From assembly GCA_016199605.1 (NCBI GenBank), contig JACQGJ010000384.1, forward strand, positions 1 to 6,070: a stretch of 6,070 nt of DNA. The letters run 5' to 3'. The translations under genes and the position numbers were made by a program. Positions 5,323 through 6,070 of the stretch are shown here, one piece after another. Numbering within the stretch: position 1 is the stretch's first letter; each line of letters starts with the position of its first letter. The notes beneath the pieces are model-generated. The model was not told the origin of the DNA. It saw nothing but the letters and a program-made list of their open reading frames with translations, and did not search any database. The stretch is from Armatimonadota bacterium. Its GTDB lineage: Bacteria > Armatimonadota > Abditibacteriia > CG2-30-59-28.

Positions 5323-5970
5323 GTGTCTGAAGAAGGAAAAAGTGAGTCGGGAGAGGAGTTGTCTGCGGCTGCCGCGCCGGAGCCCGCGGAGGGTGAGAAA
5401 CCACGTCCCGCCAAGAAGGCAAGAGCGGCCAAGCCGGAGGCAGAGCCTAAACCTGCCGATCCCAAGCTGTTGGCCCTGGAAGGATTACTCAAGTCGAGAT
5501 TGGGAGACCGTGCTCTCGGAACGGTCATTGATCGCGGCATGTTAACGGTTTACATCGGACCGGAGCAAACTCTTGAGACCTGTCGTCAGTTGCGAGACGA
5601 TCCCGAGCTTCGCTTCAACTTCCTGTCGTGCCTGACCAGCCTTGACCGCAAAGAGCACTTTGAGGTGGCTTACAACCTGCGGTCGCTCGACCTGAAACAC
5701 GAATTCTGTCTGCGGATCAAACTGCCCCGAAACGATCCTCGGGTTGCCTCCGTCACCTCCCTCTGGAAAGGCGCCAACTGGCACGAGCGTGAGGCGTTTG
5801 ATCTGATGGGAATCTACTTTGAGGGTCATCCGGATCTGCGCCGGATTCTCTTACCTGACGATTGGGAAGGATATCCTTTGCGGAAGGATTACCAGTATTA
5901 CCCCGCCGATACCCCGGATCACCAGGGACCGCCCGATCACCTCCTGCTGCAGCTCGAGGAGGGGACGTAG
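5323..5970 (+). CDS. nuoC: NADH-quinone oxidoreductase subunit C (NuoC)
   Basis: A peripheral-arm subunit of complex I (30-kDa family), which packs against NuoD and NuoB near the quinone site; it carries no cofactor. The 215 residues comprise a low-complexity N-terminal tail (about 1-48, rich in Ala, Glu, Pro and Lys, probably disordered), an alpha/beta domain (about 48-150), and the diagnostic C-terminal signature at 152-190: NWHEREAFDLMGIYFEGHP (152-170), then RRILLPDDWEGYPLRKDY (173-190). It is not fused to NuoD. GTG 5323 is preceded by GAGGTG at 8 nt. A later start would remove part of the tail, but no better ribosome-binding site was seen. nuoD begins 2 nt after its stop, so the genes are probably coupled. 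The tail is longer than in compact homologues and could be lineage-specific. Confidence 0.95.
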   Translation: MSEEGKSESGEELSAAAAPEPAEGEKPRPAKKARAAKPEAEPKPADPKLLALEGLLKSRLGDRALGTVIDRGMLTVYIGPEQTLETCRQLRDDPELRFNFLSCLTSLDRKEHFEVAYNLRSLDLKHEFCLRIKLPRNDPRVASVTSLWKGANWHEREAFDLMGIYFEGHPDLRRILLPDDWEGYPLRKDYQYYPADTPDHQGPPDHLLLQLEEGT

Positions 5971-5972
5971 TC

Positions 5973-6070
5973 GTGGCAACCGCAGCACCCCAAAAACACA
6001 GCAGTGCTCCGCCCGGCGGCCTTCGCACTGAAGAGCTTACGGTCAACATGGGACCGCAGCATCCCAGCAC
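5973..6070 (+). CDS. nuoD: NADH-quinone oxidoreductase subunit D (NuoD), 5' end only
   Basis: The first 32 codons are present before the window ends. After a short polar leader (MATAAPQKHSS...) the frame reads LTVNMGPQHPST, the hallmark N-terminus of the 49-kDa/NuoD family, which forms the quinone-binding cavity of complex I with NuoB. The start is GTG 5973, with GAGGAGG at 5956-5962 inside the end of nuoC, 10 nt upstream. It follows nuoC by 2 nt. The gene is truncated by the window edge, not by mutation. Confidence 0.93.
   Translation, partial: MATAAPQKHSSAPPGGLRTEELTVNMGPQHPS

Overview
This window looks like a chromosomal segment from a free-living bacterium that respires and is moderately GC-rich by eye. 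Five of its seven genes appear to start with TTG or GTG. The phylum cannot be fixed from the sequence alone. Full-length bacterial LeuRS, NuoA/NuoC/NuoD, and intergenic palindromic repeats of the 'CATTGCGA' kind would suit an Acidobacteriota-, Armatimonadota- or Chloroflexota-like lineage, but this is a weak guess. There is no sign of phage, plasmid, CRISPR or transposase genes.

Layout. (a) Positions 1-116 hold an inverted-repeat intergenic element. An unremarkable stretch follows, then a good extended -10 promoter at 254-283. (b) A compact same-strand unit runs from 319 to 4573: a multi-pass membrane protein with presenilin/signal-peptide-peptidase (GxGD) hallmarks, leuS (leucyl-tRNA synthetase), a small coiled-coil protein, and a stand-alone CheY-like receiver. 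Gaps are only 11-14 nt and there is no obvious internal terminator, so co-transcription is likely. (c) The intergenic region 4574-4896 holds a hairpin, a perfect-consensus sigma70 promoter (TTGACA, 17 nt, TATAAT) whose -35 lies inside that hairpin, and a 115-bp long inverted repeat with 28-bp perfect inner arms. (d) A respiratory complex I operon begins with nuoA, nuoC and the start of nuoD. nuoB, which normally lies between nuoA and nuoC, is absent.

How the parts fit. The first unit joins a housekeeping aminoacyl-tRNA synthetase to a candidate intramembrane aspartyl protease and an orphan receiver. No functional link between them can be shown from sequence. The second unit encodes a membrane-arm subunit (NuoA) and peripheral-arm subunits (NuoC, NuoD) of NADH:quinone oxidoreductase. 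It is probably transcribed with a roughly 270-nt leader that starts with the long hairpin.

The most noteworthy items are the presenilin-like bacterial protein beside leuS, the nuoA-nuoC junction without nuoB, and the promoter/hairpin/long-palindrome arrangement upstream of nuo.
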